Positions 1 to 9,807 are shown, counted from the stretch's first letter. The stretch is 64,000 nucleotides of DNA from Kangiella geojedonensis (GCF_000981765.1 NZ_CP010975.1:1054001-1118000); one strand, 5' to 3'. The notes: a model not told the origin generated them from the letters alone. Made by a program: numbers and translations.

Positions 1-1
1 C

Positions 2-544
2 GACGTGCCGATGGGTGCTTCTGCTGAGCAAGCGGAAAAAGAAATTCGTTTATTGATGACGGTTAATGATGTCTCATTACGTAATTTAATCCCAGGCGAG
101 TTGGCGAAAGGCTTTGGTTTCTTCCAAGCAAAACCGTCATCAGCATTTTCACCTGTTGCAGTAACTCCTGATGAGTTAGGCGATAAGTGGGACGGTAAAA
201 AAGTTTACTTACCATTAATTACACACTTGAACGATAAAGAGCTTGGTCACCCAGATTGTGGTGTGGACATGGTGTTTGACTTCCCAACGTTGGTTGCGCA
301 TGCTGCCAAAACACGTCCTCTTTCAGCGGGCACTATTGTGGGTTCTGGCACGATTTCAAACAAAGACCGCTCGGTTGGTTCTTCATGCCTTGCAGAAGTT
401 CGTATGCTTGAAATCATCGCTGACGGTAAGCCTTCAACACCATTTATGCAGTTTGGTGATCGCGTCACTATCGAGATGTTTGATGAGAATAACCAGAGCA
501 TCTTCGGACAGATTAACCAAGTTGTAGAAAAGTACGAAGCATAA
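2..544 (+). CDS. fumarylacetoacetate hydrolase family protein, C-terminal part (5' end outside window)
   Basis: The reading frame is open from the first bases of the window (Asp-Val-Pro-Met-Gly), so this is the last 180 or so codons of a longer gene rather than a gene starting at the GTG at 5. It carries the FAH-fold signature NDVSLRN, the FGFFQAKPSSAFSP segment and a C-terminal GTISN...GDRVTIEMFD block typical of the fumarylacetoacetase family, which cleaves fumarylacetoacetate to fumarate and acetoacetate in tyrosine degradation. It lies 22 bp upstream of maiA on the same strand, the usual partner, which supports the role. The N-terminal metal-binding half cannot be seen. Confidence 0.9.
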   Translation, partial: DVPMGASAEQAEKEIRLLMTVNDVSLRNLIPGELAKGFGFFQAKPSSAFSPVAVTPDELGDKWDGKKVYLPLITHLNDKELGHPDCGVDMVFDFPTLVAHAAKTRPLSAGTIVGSGTISNKDRSVGSSCLAEVRMLEIIADGKPSTPFMQFGDRVTIEMFDENNQSIFGQINQVVEKYEA

Positions 545-566
545 GAAATAGATAAGGAGAGGGTTT

Positions 567-1217
567 ATGTTGAAGCTTTATAGTTACTGGCGCTCTACGG
601 CGGCTTACCGCGTAAGAGCAGCTCTTAATATTAAGCGTTTGTCATATTCCATTATACCCATACATTTGGTCAAAGATGGTGGCGAACAACATAAACCCGA
701 ATATGCTGAAAAAAACCCACAGGAGCTAGTGCCGTTACTAGACGATAATGGCAAGCTCTTGAGCCAATCTATGGCTATCTGTGAGTACATAGATGAAGCC
801 TATGATGGGCCTAAATTACTTCCCAGTGAACCTTTCCTAAAGGCTAAAGTCAGAAGTGTATGCCAGGTCATTGCTTGTGATATTCACCCCCTAGATAACT
901 TGCGAGTATTGCAGTATTTGAAGGGGGAGCTACAAGTTAGTGATGAGCAAAAAACAACATGGTATGCGCATTGGATTCTAAAAGGATTCGCAGCTCTTGA
1001 AGAGACGTTAACTGAATACAAAGCGCAAGGGCCTTTTTGTTTTGGCGAAGATTTAACATTGGCTGATGTGTTTTTGGTGTCACAAATGTACAATGCTCGA
1101 CGATTCGATGTTGATTTATCGGACTTCCCACGTTTGGTGGAGATCGAAAAGCACTGTTTGACTCTGGATGCTTTTAGAAATGCGACCCCTGAATCGCAGC
1201 CTGACGCTGTTATTTAA
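567..1217 (+). CDS. maiA: maleylacetoacetate isomerase (zeta-class GST)
   Basis: A 216-residue cytosolic protein with the zeta-class glutathione transferase layout: an N-terminal thioredoxin-like domain beginning LYSYWRSTAAYRVR (the family's SxWR active-site motif near residues 6-10), a NPQELVPLLDDNG and QSMAICEYID glutathione-binding segment near 50-76, then an all-helical domain with GEDLTLADVFLV. The enzyme isomerises maleylacetoacetate to fumarylacetoacetate using glutathione, feeding the gene just upstream. The ATG follows an AAGGAGAG Shine-Dalgarno at a normal distance. Length matches the family. The two genes look co-transcribed. Confidence 0.95.
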   Translation: MLKLYSYWRSTAAYRVRAALNIKRLSYSIIPIHLVKDGGEQHKPEYAEKNPQELVPLLDDNGKLLSQSMAICEYIDEAYDGPKLLPSEPFLKAKVRSVCQVIACDIHPLDNLRVLQYLKGELQVSDEQKTTWYAHWILKGFAALEETLTEYKAQGPFCFGEDLTLADVFLVSQMYNARRFDVDLSDFPRLVEIEKHCLTLDAFRNATPESQPDAVI

Positions 1218-1257
1218 TAGTGAAATACACTGACATAGTTTGCGAAAGAGAGAATTA

Positions 1258-2520
1258 ATGAAATTTAAAACGACAAAAACATTGCTTGCGCTAAGTATTG
1301 CTACTTTGACCTCTGGGTCTATCGCTGCTCCTTATGAGATTGTTGATTTGGGCGGTCTTGGAGGCGACACAAGTGTCGCGAATGATATTGACTCAGCAGG
1401 GAATGCCTTTGGCTACGCAGACGCTGAAGTGGTAGACGGGACAAGTGATTTTATTACTCACGCAGTTCAGTTCGATGAAACCCAGGGAAATATCGATTTA
1501 GGTTCTTTGCCTGAAGGAACCGAAAGCTATGCCGTTGGCGTTAATGACTCTATGGTTGCCGTCGGTTACTCCAATGAAATTACAGAGGAAGAGAATGATA
1601 ATGGGCAGCTGATTAAGGTGATAAATCATCATGCTGTGTTTTTTGAAGGTGGCGTAGTAACAAAGTTTCCTGAGTTTGCTAACTATAGTTCACCCGTAGC
1701 GCTCGATATTAATAACAGCCAAATGGCTATATTAACCGGTAAATTTGACGCTGATACTACTGATGAAGCTAGTGGTGTGGATCGTGGCGCCGTTTACGAT
1801 AGACAAAATGATACTTATCAGGTTGTTGAACCGTTTGCTGCCGGTACTGATAGACGGTCTTATATTACTGATATTAATAACTTAAATGATATTGTTGGTT
1901 TTGCTGATAAAGAAGTTGGCGAAACTATACAGATAGCTTCGTATATCGCCAATACATCAGATATAACTAATCGTGTTGAAATAGAAACTATTGACAACAG
2001 AGCAATTTTTGCAATGGCGATTAATGACTCTAAGGAAGTTGTCGGGAGTATGTTTATCCCAAATTCAAGAGGGCAACGAGAAGCGTTTTATATAGATATG
2101 TCTGATGCAAATCCGCAGATTGAATTTCTAGGATTCTTTGATAACGCATTCAACGACTCAAGAGCTCGTGATATTAATAATTTGGGACAAATCGTTGGTC
2201 GCGCATTAATATCTGTCCCTACGTTAGGTGAAAATGGCGCTTTCCTTTACGAGGATGGTGAAATGAAAAACCTTAATGAATTAATAGCATGTGACTCTGG
2301 CTGGACCTTAACGGAAGCTAGAGCTATTAACGACTCTGGTCAGATAGTTGGTGTCGGCACTGTCGATGGAGAGGTTCGTGCTTTTCGCTTAGACCCGACT
2401 GGTGAGCCAGTCGAAGACTGCGGCGATAGTAACCCACAGCCTAGTGACGGCGGTGGTAGTGTTCCAGCAGTATTGTTAGCCTTATTGGCGGTAGTTGGTT
2501 TAAGAAGACGCTTTTCATAA
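1258..2520 (+). CDS. secreted HAF-repeat (DUF3466-like) protein with GlyGly-CTERM-type tail
   Basis: About 420 residues. I start it at the ATG at 1258, which follows AAGAGAGAA and gives a clean signal peptide (MKFKTTKTLLALSIATL...SIAA); the in-frame TTG at 1240 only adds six residues. The body holds at least five copies of the HAF-type unit (A/D)INxxxxIVGxA, for example DINNLNDIVGFA, DINNLGQIVGRA and AINDSGQIVGVG. The C-terminus runs DGGGS, a hydrophobic stretch and RRR, the layout of GlyGly-CTERM proteins that rhombosortase cleaves after export. So it is probably a type II secreted surface or extracellular protein. Its molecular function is unknown. Confidence 0.75.
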   Translation: MKFKTTKTLLALSIATLTSGSIAAPYEIVDLGGLGGDTSVANDIDSAGNAFGYADAEVVDGTSDFITHAVQFDETQGNIDLGSLPEGTESYAVGVNDSMVAVGYSNEITEEENDNGQLIKVINHHAVFFEGGVVTKFPEFANYSSPVALDINNSQMAILTGKFDADTTDEASGVDRGAVYDRQNDTYQVVEPFAAGTDRRSYITDINNLNDIVGFADKEVGETIQIASYIANTSDITNRVEIETIDNRAIFAMAINDSKEVVGSMFIPNSRGQREAFYIDMSDANPQIEFLGFFDNAFNDSRARDINNLGQIVGRALISVPTLGENGAFLYEDGEMKNLNELIACDSGWTLTEARAINDSGQIVGVGTVDGEVRAFRLDPTGEPVEDCGDSNPQPSDGGGSVPAVLLALLAVVGLRRRFS

Positions 2521-2542
2521 AGTTAACGACTAATCGTTCAAT

Positions 2543-2572
2543 AAAAAAGCCTCCGTATTGGAGGCTTTTTTA
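2543..2572. terminator. Rho-independent terminator, probably bidirectional
   Basis: An 11-bp stem (AAAAAGCCTCC / GGAGGCTTTTT) with a five-base loop and flanking A and T runs sits between the convergent HAF-repeat gene and the ETF-QO gene and can serve both. Confidence 0.85.
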
Positions 2573-2591
2573 TTTCCGCAGTATAAGAGTA

Positions 2592-4247
2592 TTACATGTT
2601 TGGATAGTTCGGGCCACCAGCACCTTCAGGCGTAACCCAGGTGATATTTTGGCTTGGATCTTTAATATCACAGGTTTTGCAATGGACGCAGTTTTGAGCG
2701 TTAATCACAAATTGTGGGTTATTACCCTCGTCATCGCGAACCACTTCATACACGCCAGCAGGGCAGTAGCGTTGTGCTGGCTCGTCATATTTTTCTAGGT
2801 TGACATCAATGGGGATTGACTTGTCTTCTAGCTTTAAGTGGACAGGCTGATCTTCTTCGTGGTTTGTATTGGACACAAACACAGAAGACAGCTTATCAAA
2901 TGATAACTTCCCATCTGGCTTTGGATAGTCGATCTTCTTGCATTGATCAGCTGGTTTCATCTGGGCGTAATCTGGCTTTGGATCGCTTAGCGTCCAAGGC
3001 AGCTTGCCGTTAAAGATATTCAAATCAATAAAGGCGTAGGCAGACCCTAGGAAGTTGCCCCACTTATGTTGTGCTGGACCAAAATTACGTTGTTGATGAA
3101 GTTCTCTCCAAGCCCATGAAGCCTTATAGTTTGCTTCATATTCAGTTAACTCATCATTCGCACGGTCACCGCCAAATGCAGCCATAATGGTCTCTGCTGC
3201 AATCATTCCAGACTTCATGGCGGTATGCGTACCTTTGATCTTTGCGAAATTCAAGGTTCCCGCATTATCTCCTATCAATATCCCGCCCGGAAAAGCCATC
3301 TTAGGCTGTGATTGCAAACCGCCTTTAGTTAAAGCGCGAGCACCGTAAGAAATCCGCTCTCCACCTTCTAGGTATTGCTTGATAACCTTTTGGTGTTTAT
3401 AACGTTGGAACTCATGGAATGGGCTGACATGTGGGTTTGAATAGGAGAGGTCAGTGATTAGGCCAACCACAACTTGATTGTCTTCAATGTGATACAAGAA
3501 GCCGCCGCCTGCAGATCCTGATTCACTCAAAGGCCATCCTGCGGTATGAACCACCAATCCTTCTTGGTGTTGTTCGTCAGATACTTTCCAAAGCTCCTTG
3601 ATGCCGATGCCATAATGTTGCGGCTCTTTACCTTGGTCAAGGTTGAACTGACTGATCAATTCTTTACCGAGGCTACCTCGGCACCCTTCAGCAAAAAGAG
3701 TGTATTTTGCATGTAGCTCCATGCCCGGCATGTAACCGTCTTTTTTCTCACCATCTTTGCCGATACCCATATCGCCAGTGGCAATACCTTTGACCGATCC
3801 GTCTTCGTTATAGAGAACCTCTGATGCAGCGAAACCAGGGAAAATCTCAACGCCTAAAGCTTCAGCTTGTTCGGCCAGCCAGCGACACAAGTTACCTAAG
3901 CTAATGATGTAGTTACCATCGTTGTGCATTGTTTTCGGAACAAAGAAATTTGGTACCTTAGTCGCTTTGTCTTCATTTTTCATGAGGTAGATGGTATCGC
4001 CAGTAACTTTTGTCTTAAGTGGCGCGCCTTTTTCTTCCCAGTCCGGAATCAGTTCGTTAAGCGCAGTAGGCTCAACGACAGCCCCCGATAAAATATGGGC
4101 CCCAACTTCAGAACCTTTCTCTACTACACACACCATCAATTCTTTATCGTTCTCGATGGCGAGTTGGCGAAGCTTAATAGCAGCAGAAAGACCAGAAGGG
4201 CCTGCACCCACTATCACAACGTCAAATTCCATAAATTCGCGTTCCAC
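2592..4247 (-). CDS. electron transfer flavoprotein-ubiquinone oxidoreductase
   Basis: A 551-residue inner-membrane-associated FAD/[4Fe-4S] enzyme that takes electrons from reduced ETF and reduces ubiquinone. The N-terminal dinucleotide-binding motif VIVGAGPSGLSAA is at about residues 10-22. The C-terminal ferredoxin-like segment near residues 495-540 contains CPAGVYE and NCVHCKTCDIKDPSQNI, the cluster ligands. The start is a GTG at 4247: AGGAG lies six bases upstream, whereas the ATG at 4232 is too far from it. It is divergent from etfB, its electron donor. Length and motifs are normal for the family. Confidence 0.96.
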   Translation of the reverse strand: MEREFMEFDVVIVGAGPSGLSAAIKLRQLAIENDKELMVCVVEKGSEVGAHILSGAVVEPTALNELIPDWEEKGAPLKTKVTGDTIYLMKNEDKATKVPNFFVPKTMHNDGNYIISLGNLCRWLAEQAEALGVEIFPGFAASEVLYNEDGSVKGIATGDMGIGKDGEKKDGYMPGMELHAKYTLFAEGCRGSLGKELISQFNLDQGKEPQHYGIGIKELWKVSDEQHQEGLVVHTAGWPLSESGSAGGGFLYHIEDNQVVVGLITDLSYSNPHVSPFHEFQRYKHQKVIKQYLEGGERISYGARALTKGGLQSQPKMAFPGGILIGDNAGTLNFAKIKGTHTAMKSGMIAAETIMAAFGGDRANDELTEYEANYKASWAWRELHQQRNFGPAQHKWGNFLGSAYAFIDLNIFNGKLPWTLSDPKPDYAQMKPADQCKKIDYPKPDGKLSFDKLSSVFVSNTNHEEDQPVHLKLEDKSIPIDVNLEKYDEPAQRYCPAGVYEVVRDDEGNNPQFVINAQNCVHCKTCDIKDPSQNITWVTPEGAGGPNYPNM

Positions 4248-4414
4248 CTAGATCTCCTCTTAAAATTGATTAAAAATCATTCAAAATATGGCTAAAATCA
4301 CGATCAACTATTGACCTTAAGCCAGTAAAACGTCACCATTACGCCCTATTTTACAAAAGATAGGCGCCTAGATCGTCTATATTTGGCAGAGATTATACAT
4401 ACGATAGGGTTTTC

Positions 4415-5164
4415 ATGAAAATTCTAGTTGCAATAAAACGAGTAATTGACGCGAACGTAAAGGTTCGTGTAAAGCCAGACAATAGCGGTGTGGAAACTGC
4501 TAACGTAAAAATGTCTATGAATCCATTCTGTGAGATTGCTGTTGAAGAAGCGGTTCGCCTGAAAGAAAAAGGCATTGCTTCTGAGGTTGTCGCAGTATCT
4601 ATTGGCAACCAACAATGCCAAGAAACATTGCGTACAGCATTGGCACTAGGTGTTGATAAAGCTATCTTGGTAAAAACTGATGATCAGTTAGAGCCATTAG
4701 CAGTATCAAAAGTATTGAAGAAAATTGTTGAGCAAGAGGGGCCTGAAATGGTGCTTCTTGGTAAACAATCTATCGATGGTGATAATAACCAAACCGGCCA
4801 GATGCTTGGTGCATTGCTAGGTTGGGGCCAAGGTACTTTCGCTTCAGAAGTTGAAGTCGAAGATGGCAAAACTAAAGTAACTCGTGAAATTGATGGCGGC
4901 TTACAGACTATTGAGTTAAAGCTACCAGCAGTTGTGACGACTGACTTACGTTTAAACGAGCCTCGCTTCGCATCGCTTCCAAACATTATGAAAGCGAAAC
5001 GTAAGCCTCTTGATGAAATCGCACTAGCTGATTTGGGTGTTGATACTGCGAACCGTACAGAAACCTTGAGTGTAGAAAATCCACCTGAGCGTAGCGAAGG
5101 TATTAAGGTTGAGACGGTAGCTGAGCTAGTAGATAAATTGAAGAATGAAGCGAAGGTGATCTAA
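4415..5164 (+). CDS. etfB: electron transfer flavoprotein beta subunit
   Basis: A 249-residue ETF small subunit beginning [20 protein letters not shown], with the family segment [19 protein letters not shown] and the AMP/FAD-region pattern [24 protein letters not shown]. With EtfA it forms a soluble heterodimer that collects electrons from acyl-CoA and other flavin dehydrogenases. Its stop codon abuts the ATG of etfA, indicating translational coupling. The 167 bp separating it from the divergent ETF-QO gene must hold promoters for both; I could not fix convincing -35/-10 boxes there. Confidence 0.97.
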   Translation: MKILVAIKRVIDANVKVRVKPDNSGVETANVKMSMNPFCEIAVEEAVRLKEKGIASEVVAVSIGNQQCQETLRTALALGVDKAILVKTDDQLEPLAVSKVLKKIVEQEGPEMVLLGKQSIDGDNNQTGQMLGALLGWGQGTFASEVEVEDGKTKVTREIDGGLQTIELKLPAVVTTDLRLNEPRFASLPNIMKAKRKPLDEIALADLGVDTANRTETLSVENPPERSEGIKVETVAELVDKLKNEAKVI

Positions 5165-6094
5165 ATGACGACTTTAGTAATTGCAGAGCACAATAACAGC
5201 GAATTACAGGCTTCTACTTATAACGCTATCGCTGCAGCGAAGCAGCTTAGTGGTGAAACGGTCGTATTAGTAGCTGGTCATGACTGTCAATCGGTGGCCG
5301 ATCAAGCGGCTAAAGCAGAAGGCGTTGATAAGGTTCTATTGGCTCAGGCCGAGTTCTTAGAGCACTTATTAGCGGAAGATGTCGAAAAGGCTGTGATGGC
5401 TCAGGAAGGCGACTACTCGCACATTCTAGCGCCAGCTTCGACGTTTGGTAAGAACATGATGCCACGTATCGCGGCTTTGTTGGACGTGCAGCAAATCTCA
5501 GACATTATCGCTGTAGATTCAGATGATACTTTTAAACGTCCTGTGTATGCAGGTAATGCTATTGCTACCGTAAAGAGTAACGATGCCAAGAAAGTAATTA
5601 CTGTTCGTGCCACAGCGTTTGATGCATTAGCTACTGAAGGCGGTTCTGCTTCCATTGAGAATGTAGATTCTGGCTCACACACTGAACTAAGCAACTATGT
5701 AGGCGAAGAGTTGACGGAATCTGAGCGTCCTGACTTAGGCACAGCAAGCGTTGTAGTTTCTGGTGGTCGTGGCATGGGTAACGGCGAGAACTTTGAAATG
5801 CTAGAAACATTGGCGGACAAGCTGGGTGCCGCTGTAGGCGCATCGCGTGCAGCAGTTGATGCTGGTTTTGTTCCTAATGATTACCAAGTAGGCCAAACGG
5901 GTAAAATCGTTGCCCCTGAATTGTATATTGCCGTAGGTATTTCTGGCGCGATTCAGCACTTGGCGGGTATGAAAGACTCAAAAGTTATTGTCGCTATCAA
6001 CAAAGACGAAGAAGCGCCTATTTTCCAGGTAGCAGATTACGGCTTAGTTGAAGATTTATTTAAAGCGGTACCAGAGTTAATTGACGCTCTGTAA
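5165..6094 (+). CDS. etfA: electron transfer flavoprotein alpha subunit
   Basis: A 309-residue ETF large subunit. The C-terminal FAD-binding domain is complete: [20 protein letters not shown], then [22 protein letters not shown], then [17 protein letters not shown] and [16 protein letters not shown]. The N-terminal domain is typical ([10 protein letters not shown]...). It starts immediately after the etfB stop and ends before a strong terminator, so etfBA is a two-gene operon. It should donate electrons to the ETF-QO encoded divergently at 2592-4247. Confidence 0.97.
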   Translation: MTTLVIAEHNNSELQASTYNAIAAAKQLSGETVVLVAGHDCQSVADQAAKAEGVDKVLLAQAEFLEHLLAEDVEKAVMAQEGDYSHILAPASTFGKNMMPRIAALLDVQQISDIIAVDSDDTFKRPVYAGNAIATVKSNDAKKVITVRATAFDALATEGGSASIENVDSGSHTELSNYVGEELTESERPDLGTASVVVSGGRGMGNGENFEMLETLADKLGAAVGASRAAVDAGFVPNDYQVGQTGKIVAPELYIAVGISGAIQHLAGMKDSKVIVAINKDEEAPIFQVADYGLVEDLFKAVPELIDAL

Positions 6095-6114
6095 TTTCTT
6101 TAAAAGTAAGATAT

Positions 6115-6142
6115 AAAAAAACCGCCGTTTGGCGGTTTTTTT
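6115..6142. terminator. Rho-independent terminator
   Basis: AAAAAACCGCC-GTTT-GGCGGTTTTTTT between convergent etfA and the DUF1338 gene. It has A and T runs on both sides, so it can end transcription from both directions. Confidence 0.88.
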
Positions 6143-6168
6143 ATGCTTAAGTATTTCTTGGTCTTTAA

Positions 6169-6978
6169 CTAGGCTGCGTTAGTAGATTCAAAGATTTTGT
6201 CTGCACTTGCTGCAACAAAACCTTGGTACAAGTCACCGTTATCCATAGCGAACCGTTCAGCAAACTCGTAGAAACAGGAACGAATAGGGTGTTTACCACC
6301 ATTGAATTCCCAGTCAACGATATTCGCCATTGTTGCACTTTGCTTTAAACAAACGTCTTCATTACCTTTGATTTCGCCGCCACTCGTATTTAACTCGAAT
6401 CCTTTGTCTTTCAGGAATTGATTTACAGTCTCAATGTTTTTCATATCACGTAATTTATTGACTGATACGGTGAAGTGGTTCGCTCGAAGGCCAAAAGCTG
6501 CCAACCATGCTGCATATTCACTTTCTTCAAGCAAGCGCTCGTAAGCTTCACGAGTAATTTTACCCCATGGACGAGAAGGGAGCGTTAATCCGTCTTTGCG
6601 AATATTCCAATTGGCTTCTGCAATCAGTCCACGGCAAAACATTTGTAGCTCTGCTGAAAACTCTTCAAGCAATAACTCACTGACAAAAATCTTAGGTGCA
6701 TCTTCATCGCTTTCATGTTGGAAATGCTTTGCGTAAAGCTTTTTCTCTTCAAAGTGATATTCGCCAGCGGCATAGTAACCAAATTGTTCTAGGTGCTTAC
6801 CGATGTTTTCCAAATTGATCGAGCCTTCGTTAAAAGTACGAAGCGCAATATGATCATTGATAATAGTGTCATCGCCAAGCGCTTTGAATTCTTTATGAAT
6901 TGCCTCAGCGTCAGGTGTGATCGCTAGATAATCGTTCCACAATGCGTCAAATAGAGCTTTGTGATTTTGGGTAGACAT
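6169..6978 (-). CDS. DUF1338 family protein (2-oxoadipate dioxygenase/decarboxylase-like)
   Basis: A 269-residue cytosolic protein of the DUF1338 family. The best-studied relative is HglS, a non-heme iron enzyme that turns 2-oxoadipate into D-2-hydroxyglutarate in lysine breakdown. Candidate metal ligands are visible in family positions: His43 in NDHIALRTF, His168 in RANHFTVSVN and a Glu in CFYEFAER near 238-241. The protein is much shorter than HglS (about 460 residues) and belongs to the short subfamily, so the substrate is not certain. It stands alone, with a nested palindrome upstream (7030-7060). Confidence 0.75.
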   Translation of the reverse strand: MSTQNHKALFDALWNDYLAITPDAEAIHKEFKALGDDTIINDHIALRTFNEGSINLENIGKHLEQFGYYAAGEYHFEEKKLYAKHFQHESDEDAPKIFVSELLLEEFSAELQMFCRGLIAEANWNIRKDGLTLPSRPWGKITREAYERLLEESEYAAWLAAFGLRANHFTVSVNKLRDMKNIETVNQFLKDKGFELNTSGGEIKGNEDVCLKQSATMANIVDWEFNGGKHPIRSCFYEFAERFAMDNGDLYQGFVAASADKIFESTNAA

Positions 6979-7029
6979 AATTCTAAAAACCTACTTATTT
7001 AAATGTTTCTTTCATGAAAGTGGTAAGAG

Positions 7030-7060
7030 GACAGACCAATTGTACAATCTTTGGCCTGTC
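7030..7060. promoter_or_regulatory. nested palindrome upstream of the DUF1338 gene
   Basis: Outer arms GACAGACCAA and TTGGCCTGTC pair over 10 bp (one G-T). Inside lies the perfect palindrome TTGTACAA. No T run follows, so it looks like an operator for the downstream gene rather than a terminator of suhB. The regulator is unknown. Confidence 0.4.
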
Positions 7061-7104
7061 ACTTTCAAATATTTGGCTGCTTATATGGCGATATGTTCTG
7101 CGAT

Positions 7105-7881
7105 TTAAAGGTCTTTTACATTTTTCATAAAGTGTTTGAAGACACCAGGAGTCGCAGCAAGGATGCTTTTCGACTTTTCTTGGTGTGGATTACCTTTTAT
7201 GTCTCCAACAAATCCGCCTGCTTCTTTAATGATTAAAATACCAGCAGCCGTATCCCATTCGCTTAAACCAAACTCCCAGAATCCATCTAAACGGCCTGCA
7301 GCTACGTATGCTAAATCCAGCGATGCAGAGCCAGCGCGACGCATATCAACACATAACGGGAAAATGGTTTCGAAGTAACGCATATAATCGCCAAGATCTT
7401 GATGGCCACGGAACGGAAAGCCAGTCGCTAGAAGAGCAGTATCAAGTTTTTTCTTGTCACTAACACGAATACGAGTGTTATTAAGTTGGGCACCGCCGCC
7501 ATTAGAGGCTGTAAAACACTCGTCTTTAATCGGATCGTAAACAACTGCAGCAAGTGTTTTGCCTTTTTGCTTTACGGCGATTGATATGGCGAAATGTGGG
7601 ATGCCTTGTAGAAAGTTGGTTGTGCCATCGATTGGGTCGATAATCCAAACGGTGTCGCTATCGCCGTGCTGGCCACTTTCTTCAGCAAGGATCGCATGAT
7701 CAGGATAGCTGTATTTGATGGCATCAATAATGATTTCTTCAGCTTGCTTGTCGATATTACTGACATAGTCGTTAGGTCCTTTGCTTTGTGCAATGATCCG
7801 CTCACGATTCGCAAACGCTTTCGCCACAAAATTTCCAGCACGTTCTGCCGCGCGCACGGCAATGTTTTTGTACGCATTCAT
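7105..7881 (-). CDS. suhB: inositol-1-monophosphatase family protein SuhB
   Basis: A 258-residue Mg-dependent phosphatase that also has a known role in ribosome and transcription-complex biogenesis in E. coli. Metal-site motifs are intact: EES near residues 67-69, IIDPIDGTTNF at 80-90 and EWDTAAG near the C-terminus. The frame is open for another 32 codons upstream, but I choose the ATG at 7881 because homologues begin with this MxxxxNIAVRAAxxAG segment and a GGTGG-type ribosome site precedes it. It is divergent from trmJ, as in many gammaproteobacteria. Confidence 0.93.
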   Translation of the reverse strand: MNAYKNIAVRAAERAGNFVAKAFANRERIIAQSKGPNDYVSNIDKQAEEIIIDAIKYSYPDHAILAEESGQHGDSDTVWIIDPIDGTTNFLQGIPHFAISIAVKQKGKTLAAVVYDPIKDECFTASNGGGAQLNNTRIRVSDKKKLDTALLATGFPFRGHQDLGDYMRYFETIFPLCVDMRRAGSASLDLAYVAAGRLDGFWEFGLSEWDTAAGILIIKEAGGFVGDIKGNPHQEKSKSILAATPGVFKHFMKNVKDL

Positions 7882-8122
7882 ATAGATACCACCAAAGTCA
7901 AAGAACAGTTCTGTAAGAACAGAGTCCATATTGGACAAATAATGAGCATATGCTCGAAACGGAGCGAATAATAGCAAATGTTGTGGATATTAAGAAGTCC
8001 CCAACGCAGTTTTTTCACGCTTTTTGTTCAATTAAACTGACAGCAGCGACCAATTAATAGTGGGGTTATGGGAAATGCTCTGCTACTATACCTTCTTGTA
8101 AATTATCGACTTTTTCACGTGA

Positions 8123-8944
8123 ATGACTGAACAAACGCTACCATCAAACACTCCAGATATATTGCACAACATCAAGATAGTGCTTTGCCAGACGAGTCAT
8201 CCAGGCAATATTGGCGCAGCTGCAAGAGCCATGAAAACCATGGGTTTGAAGCAATTAGTGTTGGTTAATCCGAAACAATTTCCTTCGGAGGAAGCTACAG
8301 CTCGCGCGTCAGGAGCTACCGATGTTCTGGACAATGCGAAAGTTGTCGCTTCGCTAGAAGAGGGTATTGATGATTGTCGGTTGGTGATTGGAACCAGCTC
8401 CCGTAACCGAGCATTACCTTGGCCTCTTGTAGAGCCTCGTGAAATTAAAAGTATCATCGAGCGTGAACCGACAGCCCTGCCTATGGCGATTGTGTTTGGT
8501 CGTGAAAGCACTGGGTTACTGAATGAAGAATTACAACTTTGTCATTATCACGTTAATATTCCCGCAAATCCCGACTATATGTCGCTGAATTTGGCTGCTG
8601 CGGTTCAGGTTATATGTTATGAATGTCGGTTATTAGCCTTAGGGCTACAAAGTTCGTTACATTCAGCCGATGCTATTGAAGAGGCAGAAGCCGAAGTGAG
8701 CGGTGAGCGTAAGGCGACAGTTAAACAGACGGAAGGCTTATATCAGCATTTTGAAAGTGTGATGACCGAGACTGGCTTTTTCGATCCAGCTGAACCAAAG
8801 CTTCTCCCGGCGCGGTTACATCGTCTTTTTGCAAAAGCACAGCTGACAGAAGCCGAAGTCAATATTATGCGCGGATTCTTAGCGTCCATGACTAAGCACA
8901 TAAAGTACAAATCCAACAATACTGACAAGAGCGATGAGGATTAA
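8123..8944 (+). CDS. trmJ: tRNA (cytidine/uridine-32-2'-O)-methyltransferase TrmJ
   Basis: A 273-residue SPOUT methyltransferase that modifies position 32 of the tRNA anticodon loop. Diagnostic segments are the N-terminal [18 protein letters not shown], the [14 protein letters not shown] loop and [19 protein letters not shown], which form the trefoil-knot SAM site. It has a C-terminal extension usual for the family. It overlaps the cysE start by one base (TAATG), so translation of the two is coupled. Its position upstream of cysE-iscR matches Pseudomonas and relatives. Confidence 0.95.
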   Translation: MTEQTLPSNTPDILHNIKIVLCQTSHPGNIGAAARAMKTMGLKQLVLVNPKQFPSEEATARASGATDVLDNAKVVASLEEGIDDCRLVIGTSSRNRALPWPLVEPREIKSIIEREPTALPMAIVFGRESTGLLNEELQLCHYHVNIPANPDYMSLNLAAAVQVICYECRLLALGLQSSLHSADAIEEAEAEVSGERKATVKQTEGLYQHFESVMTETGFFDPAEPKLLPARLHRLFAKAQLTEAEVNIMRGFLASMTKHIKYKSNNTDKSDED

Positions 8945-9759
8945 TGATGTTTTCTCGAATCAAAGAAGACATTAAAAGCGTGTATCACCGCGATCCAGCG
9001 GCACGCAATAATTTCGAAGTTTTGACGAATTATCCAGGGCTTCATGCTATTTGGGTACATCGTGTTGCGCATAAACTATGGAATGCCAACTGGAAGTGGT
9101 TGGCCAGAACTCTATCAACCATAGCGCGTTGGTTAACGGGTATCGAGATACATCCAGCGGCAAAAATTGGGCGTCGCTTCTTTATTGATCACGGCATGGG
9201 CGTAGTCATCGGCGAAACTGCCGAGATTGGTGATGATTGCACGCTTTATCATGGAGTCACTTTAGGGGGCACCAGCTGGAAAGAAGGTAAAAGACACCCA
9301 ACCTTAAAAAACGACGTGGTGATTGGTGCTGGTGCTAAGGTTTTGGGCCCTATTACTCTTGAAAGGGGCGCTCGAGTTGGCTCGAATGCTGTAGTGGTTA
9401 AAGACGTGCCTGAAGACACGACGATGATTGGTATTCCTGCACGCCAAGTCAGCCGCCAAAAAGATGCTGAGCAAACGGTATTTGAAGCTTATGGCATCAG
9501 TACCCAACAGCAAGATCCTATTTCTCAAGCTATTCGTAGTCTACACGAACACTCTCGCGCTCTCGAAAAACAAATGGAGCTTATTGCCTGTGCTTTGAAG
9601 AAGCAGGGTATCGATTGCGCTGAGCTTGACCTTCCTGACGTTGAATGTGACGAATTGACTCGTTTTGACCTTAAAGATCCTGATGGTGTGTATGACGAGG
9701 GACAGCATGATGATGCCACCCCCGAAAACACGTCTAAAAAGCCCGACAAGCGGTTTTGA
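8944..9759 (+). CDS. cysE: serine O-acetyltransferase
   Basis: A 271-residue enzyme that makes O-acetylserine, the precursor of cysteine. It has the N-terminal helical domain ([24 protein letters not shown]) followed by left-handed hexapeptide repeats with [47 protein letters not shown] and [14 protein letters not shown]. The start is either the ATG overlapping the trmJ stop or the one directly after it (8947). Its placement just before the ISC operon makes sense because cysteine is the sulfur source for IscS. The C-terminal 60 residues are acidic and variable. Confidence 0.95.
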   Translation: MMFSRIKEDIKSVYHRDPAARNNFEVLTNYPGLHAIWVHRVAHKLWNANWKWLARTLSTIARWLTGIEIHPAAKIGRRFFIDHGMGVVIGETAEIGDDCTLYHGVTLGGTSWKEGKRHPTLKNDVVIGAGAKVLGPITLERGARVGSNAVVVKDVPEDTTMIGIPARQVSRQKDAEQTVFEAYGISTQQQDPISQAIRSLHEHSRALEKQMELIACALKKQGIDCAELDLPDVECDELTRFDLKDPDGVYDEGQHDDATPENTSKKPDKRF

Positions 9760-9807
9760 TGATTTCCTAAGCTATTGATTTCCTTTAATGAGAATCAGTT
9801 GCATTTA

